Shown: positions 1 through 5,972, numbered from the stretch's first letter. The stretch: DNA of 11,328 bases from Flavobacteriales bacterium UBA1820 (GCA_002314265.1 DCEW01000104.1:1-11328), one strand, 5' to 3'. The notes: a model not told the origin generated them from the letters alone. A program made the numbers and translations.

Positions 1-33
1 CTTGCCCGCCCAACGAGGTTTTGAACAGACGCT

Positions 34-1188
34 TTACTTCACCTTCGGAAAAGCCTCCCGCAAAGCCGCCTCGATCTCGGCCGGATGCCCGCGATAGACG
101 ATCTTTCCCTCGGGGTCGAGGAGCAAAGTCGTGGGCACGGAACGGATGGCATAAGTGTCCCCTACGTTGTCCTGGCCTTTGACTTTCTCGCCCGCATTGA
201 CATTGGCCCAGGGGAGCGCATCCTCGGCCACAGCCCGGCGCCAGTCGTCCTGCTGGTCCCACACGGCTACTCCTACCACCTCGAGGCCTGCCGGGTGGTA
301 CTTTTCATAGAGTGCGACCATATGGGGATTGTACTTGCGGCACGGGTTGCACCACGAAGCCCAGAAATCCACGACCGTCCACTTGCCACGCAGATCCGAA
401 AGACGAAGCGTATCGCCCTCGAGCGTGGTCAAGGTAAAATCGGGAGCGGTAGCTCCGACGGCCGAATGGCGTACATTGTCCACCAGTTTCCTTACCTGGC
501 GGCCATAAAGGCATTTTTGCGCCTGTTCGGAAAGCCCTTGATAGAGGCTGTCGATTACGGCAATCTCCTCCGCATCGTACGAGTAGCCCAGATCAGCCAA
601 CACCCACGCGGCAAAACGATGGTCCGGATAACGGCGGACAACGGCCTGCTGAGCCGCGAGGATGCTGTCGGCCACGGCCTGCCAGCGGGCAGAGAAACGT
701 CCCAGGGCGGCTGTATCCGTCCGGTCGAGTGCCGCATACTCCTGCCGCAGACCTACTTGCAGGATCCCCAGAGAATCGATCTGACGCACTTCGGGATATT
801 CGTACACTCCGCCCGATATTTTAGCGGAGGAGAAATCGGAAGCCTCGCCGGTAAGAGTATATTCTCCCAGACCTTCGACAAAAAGCTGCAGATAAGGCCT
901 CTGGCTGTCACTCACCGAGACCGTATCACCTTGGGGAACCAGGAACAAGCGCAAGGCTTCGTCCTTGTCGTAGGTTTTCAAGGTAAACTCTCCGGGTTTT
1001 TTGACCGTTACCGAGTCGTCGGCCACCCAGCGGTCCTGGGAGGCATGCCAGGATGCCAGCACGATCCTGTCACCGGCCTGCAGTCCCTCGATATGGCCTG
1101 TAATGGTGTTTTTACGTACCTGCGTGCAGGAAAAGAAAAAACACAACACGAGAAAAACAATGGCGAACCATTTTGCGTAATGTTTCAT
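34..1188 (-). CDS. TlpA-family thioredoxin-like lipoprotein (thiol-disulfide oxidoreductase)
   Basis: A 384-residue envelope protein predicted to exchange thiols and disulfides on exported proteins. The N-terminus has a hydrophobic stretch ending in FFFSC, so C21 is the likely lipidated cysteine. Residues about 28-110 look like the beta-rich DUF4369-type N-terminal domain common in Bacteroidetes TlpA proteins, and about 130-240 are helical. Residues 245-384 are an AhpC/TSA-type thioredoxin fold with the WCNPC redox site (C280 and C283), the cis-proline in SVPTT (P352) and the DPEGKIVYRG strand. Membrane anchoring and thiol exchange follow from the family; the substrate is unknown. It lies 34 nt downstream of a related gene on the same strand, so the two are probably co-transcribed. 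The ATG directly precedes the signal peptide. I am confident of the family but not of the physiological role, which could be cytochrome maturation, stress response or nutrient-linked. Confidence 0.9.
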   Translation of the reverse strand: MKHYAKWFAIVFLVLCFFFSCTQVRKNTITGHIEGLQAGDRIVLASWHASQDRWVADDSVTVKKPGEFTLKTYDKDEALRLFLVPQGDTVSVSDSQRPYLQLFVEGLGEYTLTGEASDFSSAKISGGVYEYPEVRQIDSLGILQVGLRQEYAALDRTDTAALGRFSARWQAVADSILAAQQAVVRRYPDHRFAAWVLADLGYSYDAEEIAVIDSLYQGLSEQAQKCLYGRQVRKLVDNVRHSAVGATAPDFTLTTLEGDTLRLSDLRGKWTVVDFWASWCNPCRKYNPHMVALYEKYHPAGLEVVGVAVWDQQDDWRRAVAEDALPWANVNAGEKVKGQDNVGDTYAIRSVPTTLLLDPEGKIVYRGHPAEIEAALREAFPKVK

Positions 1189-1222
1189 CGGGTAGATATG
1201 TGTTTAAGGTTATTTTGCGTTT

Positions 1223-2359
1223 CTATTCGGTCTGCGGGGTGGCAAAAACCTCCTCCAACTTGGCAAACAACCCTGCAGGTCGGCCTCGGAAGGCGATCTT
1301 TCCTTCGGGGTCGATGAGTATGGCCGTCGGAAAAGAGTACAGGGCAAAGAGCGAAACGACATCCGGGCTGCCGTCGAGCGTCCGGGACACGTACGCCTGA
1401 GCCCAGGGAAGGCTGTCCTGCGGTTCTGCCTGATGCGTCTGGTACGTCTGGGGATGGCACACGGCAATGGAAATGACTTCCAGCCCCTTGTCCCGATACT
1501 GCTCATAGGCGCGCTCCCACTGCGGAAGGTCCCTTCGGGAAGAAGGCTCATCCGGCGACCAGAAGTCCAAGGCCACCCACTTGCCCCGGTAGTGCGAGGG
1601 AGAGACCGGTTCGCCCTGCGGAGAAGTAAAGGTGAGCCGCGGGACGGAGGCCCCTTCCGAGGCTGCGAGAGAAGCATAGATCTCTTCGTTGGCCACTTCG
1701 CCGGCATGAGTATTGCGCGCCCCACCGTTGAGGCTGTTGTACAACCTGCGGACACGCTCCAGCGAGGTCTCCTCGGGAATGCGGCGCAGCAATTCGCTCA
1801 CCAAATACGCAGAAAACCCATTCTCGGGATGGTACACGATGAAACGCTCCTGAGCATATACCAACTCGCGCCGCGTCTTTTCCCAAAGCGACACCAACGT
1901 ATCCTCCTGTCCGCCCGAGAGCCGTATCCGGTTACCCAAGCGGCTCAAGGAGTCTTCCAGCGCCACGATGGAACGCATCTCGGACGAATCGTACAATCCG
2001 CCGGAAAGCCCCGCACGAAGTGCGGCTGCTTGCGGTTCGAGATCGATGGTATATTCCACCCCCTCTTCGGAAAATACCGCCACATCGCCCTGGCGCCCAT
2101 CCTTCGTACGGAAAGACACACCGAAGAGCCGTCCTGTCCGATCGATCGGCAAGGCAAACGTATCGACCTGCTGCGGTAAAACTACCAGAGTGTCCTCTTG
2201 GGCCACCACACCGATCCGGTCGATTTCCGTCAGGATCAGAGTATCTCCGGCCTCTGCACCGACGATCCGAATACGGGAAACGCCCTCCGTCTGCGCCATC
2301 ACCGGGCACATTCCCCCGAAGGCAAGCAGCAAGACGGCGATCTTTTTTACCAATTTCAT
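1223..2359 (-). CDS. TlpA-like thioredoxin-fold protein lacking the CXXC active site
   Basis: A 378-residue exported protein and a diverged tandem paralogue of the next gene downstream. A cleavable signal peptide is likely (residues 1 to about 22, ending VMAQ). The order matches its neighbour: beta-rich N-terminal part (about 25-110), helical middle (about 120-235) starting with GLYDSSEMRS against GVYEYPEVRQ in the neighbour, and a thioredoxin-fold C-terminal part (about 236-378). The fold markers remain: LDFW, GLEVISIAV, cis-proline in SFPTA (P344) and DPEGKIAFRG. Where the neighbour has WCNPC this protein reads WSPDEPSS (267-274), so both cysteines are replaced, by about E271 and S274. It therefore cannot do ordinary dithiol chemistry. 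A binding, chaperone or partner role is inference. It is first in a two-gene minus-strand operon behind a candidate promoter at 2475-2503. Confidence 0.85.
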   Translation of the reverse strand: MKLVKKIAVLLLAFGGMCPVMAQTEGVSRIRIVGAEAGDTLILTEIDRIGVVAQEDTLVVLPQQVDTFALPIDRTGRLFGVSFRTKDGRQGDVAVFSEEGVEYTIDLEPQAAALRAGLSGGLYDSSEMRSIVALEDSLSRLGNRIRLSGGQEDTLVSLWEKTRRELVYAQERFIVYHPENGFSAYLVSELLRRIPEETSLERVRRLYNSLNGGARNTHAGEVANEEIYASLAASEGASVPRLTFTSPQGEPVSPSHYRGKWVALDFWSPDEPSSRRDLPQWERAYEQYRDKGLEVISIAVCHPQTYQTHQAEPQDSLPWAQAYVSRTLDGSPDVVSLFALYSFPTAILIDPEGKIAFRGRPAGLFAKLEEVFATPQTE

Positions 2360-2415
2360 AACACAACACGATTACTGTTTTCTTGTCGCCAAGGGATCTT
2401 CTGCACCCCTTGAAA

Positions 2416-2441
2416 AGGTGGTTTTCAGGGAGAAAACACCT
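2416..2441 (-). promoter_or_regulatory. Stem-loop in the 5' leader of the TlpA pair
   Basis: The arms AGGTGGTTTTC and GAAAACACCT pair over 10 bp with one bulged G and a 5-nt loop (AGGGA on the plus strand). If transcription starts near 2468 from the candidate promoter, this hairpin lies in the untranslated leader about 57 nt before the start codon at 2359. There is no adjoining U-tract in either direction, so it does not look like a simple intrinsic terminator. A regulatory or RNA-stability role is inference. Confidence 0.45.
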
Positions 2442-2474
2442 CGCCCGGCAAAAAAACGACCATGAATCCAAAGA

Positions 2475-2503
2475 CAAATATAGCGAAAATAGGCAAAGGC
2501 AAA
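2475..2503 (-). promoter_or_regulatory. Candidate Bacteroidetes promoter for the TlpA pair
   Basis: Read on the minus strand, TATATTTG at 2482-2475 is a perfect TAnnTTTG -7 box. A TTTG -33 box lies at 2503-2500. The spacer is 17 nt, shorter than the usual roughly 20 nt, so the -33 assignment is weaker than the -7. Start of transcription would be near 2468, giving a leader of about 110 nt that contains the 2416-2441 stem-loop. Confidence 0.5.
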
Positions 2504-2535
2504 CGCAACGAACGTAGGGGGAAAACGAAGTTTTC
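2494..2535. repeat. Imperfect direct repeat, copy 1
   Basis: This block reads as CAAAGGCAAACGCAACG followed by an A/G-rich run and then GAAAACGAAGTTTTC. It matches the block at 2582-2621 over most of its length, differing by scattered substitutions and a 2-nt gap. The end GAAAAC-GAA-GTTTTC is itself an inverted repeat (2521-2535). The repeat overlaps the -33 side of the candidate minus-strand promoter. I suspect a dispersed intergenic repeat of the host genome, but a single window cannot show that. Confidence 0.45.
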
Positions 2536-2581
2536 ACCCGGGGCGATTGCCCAGGCACATCCGTATATTGTGAAAACATAC

Positions 2582-2621
2582 CAAAAGCCAAGCGCAGCGG
2601 GAAAAGGGAAATGAAGTTTTC
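2582..2621. repeat. Imperfect direct repeat, copy 2
   Basis: This block begins CAAAAGCCAAGCGCAGCG and ends GAAATGAAGTTTTC, paralleling copy 1 at 2494-2535 with about 85-90 bp between equivalent positions. The conserved parts are the CAAA-GC-AA-GCA-CG start and the GAAGTTTTC end. It lies just upstream of the plus-strand TATCTTTG box at 2648-2655. Confidence 0.45.
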
Positions 2622-2647
2622 TTCGCGGGATTTATCAATAGACATTC

Positions 2648-2655
2648 TATCTTTG
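2648..2655 (+). promoter_or_regulatory. Candidate -7 box for the small secreted protein gene
   Basis: TATCTTTG is a perfect match to TAnnTTTG. No TTTG -33 box is seen 19-21 nt upstream, so the assignment rests on the -7 box alone. The start of transcription would be near 2661, about 93 nt before the ATG at 2754. Confidence 0.35.
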
Positions 2656-2753
2656 TTCAAAGACGTCAAGCATTTAGAAAGCAATCGGGATGTCTGTCCG
2701 CAATGCGTTTAAAAATAATCCCCCTTCTGTGGACTCGTAAATCATAAATCCAT

Positions 2754-3191
2754 ATGGGAAATGTAAAATCCATTGCCTTCTGTTTGATCCTGCTGTTTTT
2801 GGGGGTGAATGCAGGAAATCTGCATGGACAAAATAAATCCCAGATACAGCCATATCGAATAGAACGCATTAAAAAAAAGAACAACTGGTACTTTATCTAT
2901 GCGAGCCGAAACGATTCGCTTTTCAAAATAGTATCCAAAAAACCTGCTGATAAAGATAAATATACTCTTTATAACAAGATCCGGAGACATAAAAGGTATG
3001 ATCTGGTCTTGGAAGCTTATTCCGACCATGCACCCATAATCAATGGAGTAAAAGCCGTAATACCTGGATATACAGGAGGATTTTGTCTTGATCGTTGTAC
3101 TACTGTCATGTCGGAGCCTCGAAACGGGATATGGGATTTATATTATTCTCCCAATTTGAAGGGGATACATTATCTCCCCCCAAAAAAGTAA
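2754..3191 (+). CDS. Small secreted protein of unknown function
   Basis: A 145-residue protein I cannot assign to a named family. A signal peptide is clear: basic start, hydrophobic core at about 7-18, likely cleavage between residues 20 and 26. The mature part has a lysine-rich patch (IKKKNNW, 39-45), an aromatic strand WYFIYASRNDSLFKIVSKK (45-63), a CLDRC pair (C111 and C115) and a conserved-looking end around DLYYSPNLKG (128-137). From memory this resembles short secreted proteins scattered through Bacteroidales genomes, often with an NWY.IYA...YKIVS core, but I cannot verify it. The gene is noticeably AT-rich against the TlpA genes and rnhB, which suggests acquisition or relaxed selection. 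It stands alone between two intergenic gaps. The ATG is chosen because it directly precedes the signal peptide. Confidence 0.7.
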   Translation: MGNVKSIAFCLILLFLGVNAGNLHGQNKSQIQPYRIERIKKKNNWYFIYASRNDSLFKIVSKKPADKDKYTLYNKIRRHKRYDLVLEAYSDHAPIINGVKAVIPGYTGGFCLDRCTTVMSEPRNGIWDLYYSPNLKGIHYLPPKK

Positions 3192-3287
3192 GGGGCAATA
3201 TCTCCTTCCGAGACCGTCAAACAGTCTTATATTTGGCAGAATAGCATTAAAGCCCCTACAAACCGCAACCTGTATCGTGAAAATACA

Positions 3288-3295
3288 TACATTTG
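3288..3295 (+). promoter_or_regulatory. Candidate -7 box for rnhB
   Basis: TACATTTG matches TAnnTTTG and lies 22 nt before the ATG at 3318, giving a leader of roughly 15 nt. No good -33 TTTG is visible. A second perfect match, TATATTTG at 3228-3235, is an alternative that would give a longer leader. Confidence 0.4.
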
Positions 3296-3317
3296 TAGAA
3301 AGACTATCGCAAGGAAC

Positions 3318-3929
3318 ATGCCGTTAAAACACTGGGACGATCCCGCCCTGACGGTAGCCGGCACCGACGAAGCCGGCCGAGGATGTCTGGCCGGGCCGGT
3401 AACGGCCGCCGCTGTCATCCTGCCGACGGACTACTTCCATCCGCTGCTCAACGACTCGAAACAACTCTCCGAGCGGCAGCGGGAGACTGTGCGCCAGGAC
3501 ATCGAGCGCCGAGCCGTCTCCTGGGCCATTACCCACGTGTGGCCCGAGCGCATCGACCAGATCAACATCCTCTGGGCCGCGGTGGAAGCGATGCAACAAA
3601 GCGTCGCCCAGCTTTCCCCCCGCCCCGACCTGCTGCTGGTGGATGGCAACCGCTTCCGCAGCCGGGATGAGATCCCGTACCGCTGCATCGTCAAAGGCGA
3701 CGCGACCTACGCCTGCATCGCCGCCGCTTCCATCCTGGCCAAAACCGAGCGCGACCGCCTGATGAAGCAGCTCGCCGAACAATACCCCCAGTACGGCTGG
3801 GAAAAGAACAAAGGCTACCCCAGTCCCGCACACCGCGCCGCGATCGCCGCTTGGGGACCCTCGCCCCTGCACCGGCGCACTTTCCGCCTGCTGGACGATC
3901 AGACGCGACTGGCCTTCCCCGAGAAATAA
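3318..3929 (+). CDS. rnhB: Ribonuclease HII
   Basis: A 203-residue cytoplasmic enzyme that cuts the RNA strand of RNA-DNA hybrids and nicks at single ribonucleotides misincorporated in DNA, starting ribonucleotide excision repair. The family signature is intact: GTDEAGRGCLAGPV (15-28) supplies the first two metal-binding acids (D17, E18), LLVDGN (106-111) the third (D109) and KGDATYACIAAASILAKTERD (126-146) the fourth (D128). The ending, with HR...GPSPLHRRTF, is typical. Length is normal for type HII. The ATG is preceded by AAGGA at 3311-3315, a fair ribosome binding site. It is GC-rich, unlike the genes on either side. An IS630 element now starts about 12 nt after its stop codon, separating it from the small lipoprotein gene that would otherwise begin 12 nt downstream. 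Confidence 0.97.
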   Translation: MPLKHWDDPALTVAGTDEAGRGCLAGPVTAAAVILPTDYFHPLLNDSKQLSERQRETVRQDIERRAVSWAITHVWPERIDQINILWAAVEAMQQSVAQLSPRPDLLLVDGNRFRSRDEIPYRCIVKGDATYACIAAASILAKTERDRLMKQLAEQYPQYGWEKNKGYPSPAHRAAIAAWGPSPLHRRTFRLLDDQTRLAFPEK

Positions 3930-3942
3930 GGTTATTCACTTA

Positions 3943-3961
3943 AGTAAGTGATCTAAAATAT
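3943..3961 (+). repeat. IS630 left terminal inverted repeat
   Basis: AGTAAGTGATCTAAAATAT begins immediately after the TA target dinucleotide and matches the reverse complement of the right end in the blocks AGTAA, TC and AAAAT. Immediately outside, CACTTAAGTAAGTG around the junction gives extra local symmetry that could blur the exact boundary by a few bases. Confidence 0.75.
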
Positions 3962-4017
3962 TTTTATATTCAGCACAAAATATTAATATTGTATCATGTT
4001 ATTGCAAAATGTAAATC

Positions 4018-5025
4018 ATGAAACATATAAAAGTGCTTTCATTAAGTGAGGCTGATCGCCTCAAACTAGAGAAAGGCTATCAATGGCCCTACTCATAACT
4101 ATCGTATCAGATGTAAATCCATATTGTTGAAGTCATCAGGAAAATCAGCTTCAGAAATAGCTGAAATATTCGATGTGACAATACCAACAGTATGCGAATG
4201 GATAAAACGTTATAAAGAAAATGGTATCAAAGGCTTGGAAACCCGTCCTGGCCAAGGTCGTAAACCTATAATGGATTGTTCCGATGAAGAAGCAGCCCGT
4301 AAGGCTATAGAGGAAGATCGCCAAAGTGTATCAAAAGCACGAGAGGCCTGGGAAAAGGCTTCGGGTAAAAAAGCCAGAGACATTACCTTCAAACGTTTTT
4401 TAGGAGCATTGGTGCAAGATATAGGCGAATAAGAAAACGCCCAAGGGGTATACCCTCACCGCAACTCTACACATACAAGAAAGAGAAGTTGCAAGAACTT
4501 GAAAGCCTTGATTCCAAAGGTAAAATAGAACTTTATTATGCTGATGAAAGTCATGTATGTACCGATGGTTATGTATCTTACGGATGGCTGTTCAAAGATG
4601 AGAATGTCTATATTCCATCCGAGAAAGCTGCAAGACTTAATATCTTTGGCATGATTACCAGAAGGAATCAATAGAAAGGTTTTACAACACAGGAAGCCAT
4701 CAATGCAGACAGGATTGTGGATTATCTTGACAGGTTCTCTTTTGAGGTAAAGAAGAAAACGGTGGTTGTACTTGATAATGCTTCTGTCCATAGGAACCGG
4801 AAGGTAAAGGAAATGAGAAAGATATGGGAGGATAGAGGATTATTCCTTTTCTATCTTCCACCATACTCTCCGGAACTTAATCCTGCCGAGACACTATGGC
4901 GTATATTGAAAGGCAAATGGATAAGACCTGCTGATTACAATACTAAGGACTCTCTTTTCTATTGTACAAACAGGGCACTTGCATCTGTCGGCACGAACTT
5001 ATTTGTGAATTACTCATATGTATAA
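4018..5025 (+). pseudogene. IS630-family transposase, frameshifted and nonsense-interrupted
   Basis: Reading begins at an ATG at 4018 (MKHIKVLSLSEADR), which reaches a stop within 30 codons. The sense then continues in the next frame from about 4082 (NGPTHNYRIRCKS...), so a small indel near 4081-4084 broke the start. The second segment holds the helix-turn-helix region (KSASEIAEIFDVTIPTVCEWIKRY) and the GLETRPGQGRKP linker, and would stop at 4430-4432. After a -1 shift at 4396-4402 the frame continues as RSIGARYRRIRKRPRG into the catalytic domain: ADES (first Asp, codon 4543-4545), VVLDNASVH (second Asp, 4774-4776) and NPAE (Glu, 4888-4890), ending at 5023-5025. An in-frame TAG at 4672-4674, between the first two catalytic acids, truncates this part. 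The DDE residues themselves are intact. The -1 shift may be natural to the family; the other two lesions look like decay. Confidence 0.85.
4396..4402 (+). other. Putative programmed -1 frameshift site T_TTT_TTA in the transposase
   Basis: In the upstream frame the codons are CGT TTT TTA, so the heptamer T_TTT_TTA fits the X_XXY_YYZ pattern exactly. Slipping back one base after TTA makes the next codon AGG at 4402 and yields TFKRFL-RSIGARYRRIRKRP, which reads smoothly like the IS630 segment linking the HTH and DDE parts. Without the slip the frame ends 10 codons after the heptamer at 4430. A one-base loss in the T-run, or transcriptional slippage, are alternatives. Confidence 0.6.
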
Positions 5026-5027
5026 AG

Positions 5028-5046
5028 TTAATTTTGAATAGTTACT
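5028..5046 (-). repeat. IS630 right terminal inverted repeat
   Basis: Reverse-complemented, it reads AGTAACTATTCAAAATTAA, pairing with the left end at 3943-3961. It ends immediately before the TA at 5047-5048. On the plus strand it contains TAATTTTG (5029-5036), a chance or functional match to the Bacteroidetes -7 box that points out of the element. Confidence 0.75.
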
Positions 5047-5047
5047 T

Positions 5048-5470
5048 ATGAAAATTTTTATATCTCTAATTGCGCTATTTAATGTGCTTCTATCATGTTC
5101 TTGTTCATCACGTATTTCATATGAAAATTATGAAAATAAAATATACAAAGTTACGCTCAAACAAAAGTCCAATATCATTGTAGGTTTCATTATTTCAAAT
5201 AAAGAGACAAACTCTAAACTGGCTTTTACTCCGTCATTAATTATGATTGATGGAGAAATACCTGAAGGAAGTCTCAGGTCTGATTATAATAGTACAGATG
5301 AAACAGTGCTTTATCAATGCGATTCTACATATTGTATAGATACAGATTCTATTTCAATTGCCTTTGCATTGGAGGTCTTAAATCATAAAAGACTGGATTT
5401 GTTAATATACAATTCCCAGCTACAAGATTATAAAGATGAAAACTGTACATTACTGAAACAGTCTAAATAA
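5048..5470 (+). CDS. Small AT-rich lipoprotein of unknown function
   Basis: A 140-residue protein not recognised as a named family. The N-terminus MKIFISLIALFNVLLSC is a short lipoprotein signal with C17 as the likely lipidated residue; C19 follows closely in SCSCSS. The mature part is probably beta-rich with no membrane segment, and contains YQCDSTYC (a C-x5-C pair) plus a further cysteine near the C-terminus. Base use is very AT-rich compared with rnhB and the DoxX gene on either side, suggesting foreign origin or weak selection. The ATG starts at the last base of the IS630 TA duplication, so the native 5' region has been displaced. Before insertion the ATG would have lain 12 nt after the rnhB stop, consistent with a former rnhB-lipoprotein operon. 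Whether it is still expressed is open. Confidence 0.65.
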   Translation: MKIFISLIALFNVLLSCSCSSRISYENYENKIYKVTLKQKSNIIVGFIISNKETNSKLAFTPSLIMIDGEIPEGSLRSDYNSTDETVLYQCDSTYCIDTDSISIAFALEVLNHKRLDLLIYNSQLQDYKDENCTLLKQSK

Positions 5471-5524
5471 ATCAACTGGAATATATTCTTATCTATCTTT
5501 ACCCACCCGTAAAAACTCTTTGCC

Positions 5525-5956
5525 ATGAAAAAATTCCTGTTTATCGGCGCTCCGCTTCCCCCCAAAGCCTATGGCTGGGTAGCACTCTTCCTGCGCCTGT
5601 TTGTCGGGATCCTCATGCTGACGCATGCCTTCCCGAAGATCGCCAACTACCCGACCCTGTCGCTCACTTTTCCCGATCCGCTGGGCATCGGAAGCCAGCT
5701 CTCGCTGCTGCTCACCCTGCTGGCCGAAGGGCTTTGCTCGCTGCTGGTGATCGCCGGAGCCCTTACGCGACTGGCCGTGCTCCCGCTGGTGTTCAACATG
5801 TGCATCGCCGCTTTCGTGGTGCACGCAGGACAAGGCTTTGCCCAGAAAGAACTGGCGGTGCTGTACCTGGGCTTTTACCTGCTCATCCTCGCTCTGGGGC
5901 CGGGACGCCTGTCGGTCGACCGGTTCCTGTTCCGCGAATCGTACGAAAACGACTGA
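5525..5956 (+). CDS. DoxX-family integral membrane protein
   Basis: A 143-residue inner-membrane protein with four predicted membrane segments at about 17-37, 56-80, 82-100 and 108-126. The pattern (LRLFVGILMLTHAFPKI, then LLLTLLAEGLCSLLVIAGALTRLAVLPL, then HAGQGF, then YLGFYLLILALGPGRLSVD) is typical of DoxX/DoxD-like proteins. The RLxxGxLMLxHxxPK start and the GPGRLSxD end are the clearest family marks. The family has been linked to quinone or thiosulfate redox and to oxidative-stress membrane complexes, but most members, including this one, have no established reaction. It appears to be a single-gene unit: TATCTTTA at 5494-5501 is a near match to the -7 box 23 nt before the ATG, and a separate promoter lies after it at 5973-6004. 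Confidence 0.85.
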   Translation: MKKFLFIGAPLPPKAYGWVALFLRLFVGILMLTHAFPKIANYPTLSLTFPDPLGIGSQLSLLLTLLAEGLCSLLVIAGALTRLAVLPLVFNMCIAAFVVHAGQGFAQKELAVLYLGFYLLILALGPGRLSVDRFLFRESYEND

Positions 5957-5972
5957 CCCTGCCCTGCTTCCG

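Larger units (their letters stand above)
2360..2753. other. 394-bp divergent intergenic region
   Basis: No coding region is supported here. The stretch separates the minus-strand TlpA pair from a plus-strand small secreted protein. It holds a strong stem-loop at 2416-2441, a candidate minus-strand promoter at 2475-2503, two imperfect direct repeats at 2494-2535 and 2582-2621, and a candidate plus-strand -7 box at 2648-2655. Small open frames across it have no recognisable protein character. Confidence 0.6.
3941..5048 (+). mobile_element. IS630-family insertion sequence (damaged)
   Basis: The element is about 1.1 kb, typical for IS630. It is bounded by TA at 3941-3942 and TA at 5047-5048, the dinucleotide target duplication characteristic of the IS630/Tc1-mariner group. 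Just inside lie the terminal inverted repeats AGTAAGTGATCTAAAAT (left) and, reverse-complemented, AGTAACTATTCAAAAT (right), similar over about 17 bp with one gap. Between them is a transposase reading frame with an N-terminal HTH region and a DDE catalytic region. The element is AT-rich against rnhB and the DoxX gene. It sits between rnhB and a small lipoprotein gene, and the A of the right-hand TA is the first base of that gene's ATG. The coding part carries at least two lesions, so the copy is probably immobile on its own. Confidence 0.88.

Noticed and set aside
1..8. CTTGCCCG at the window start against CGGGCAAG near the window end (11309-11316)
   Set aside because: An 8-bp inverted match across an arbitrary window is expected by chance and the window ends are not natural boundaries.
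85..1317. 410-codon plus-strand open frame opposite the TlpA lipoprotein gene
   Set aside because: It is antisense to a clear gene and has no recognisable domain, and its composition is what GC-rich codon bias on the other strand produces.
3191..3257. AGGGGC and GCCCCT arms after the small secreted protein gene
   Set aside because: The 6-bp arms are separated by about 55 nt with no U-tract, so I do not call a terminator.
4446..4455. Palindrome GGGTATACCC downstream of the frameshift site
   Set aside because: As a hairpin it gives only about 3-4 bp around a 4-nt loop, and it lies about 45 nt past the heptamer, too far and too weak to call a stimulatory structure.
4456..4791. 111-codon minus-strand frame inside the IS630 element
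   Set aside because: It overlaps the DDE catalytic region, which reads convincingly on the plus strand. Its hydrophobic content comes from reverse-complemented Lys/Glu codons.
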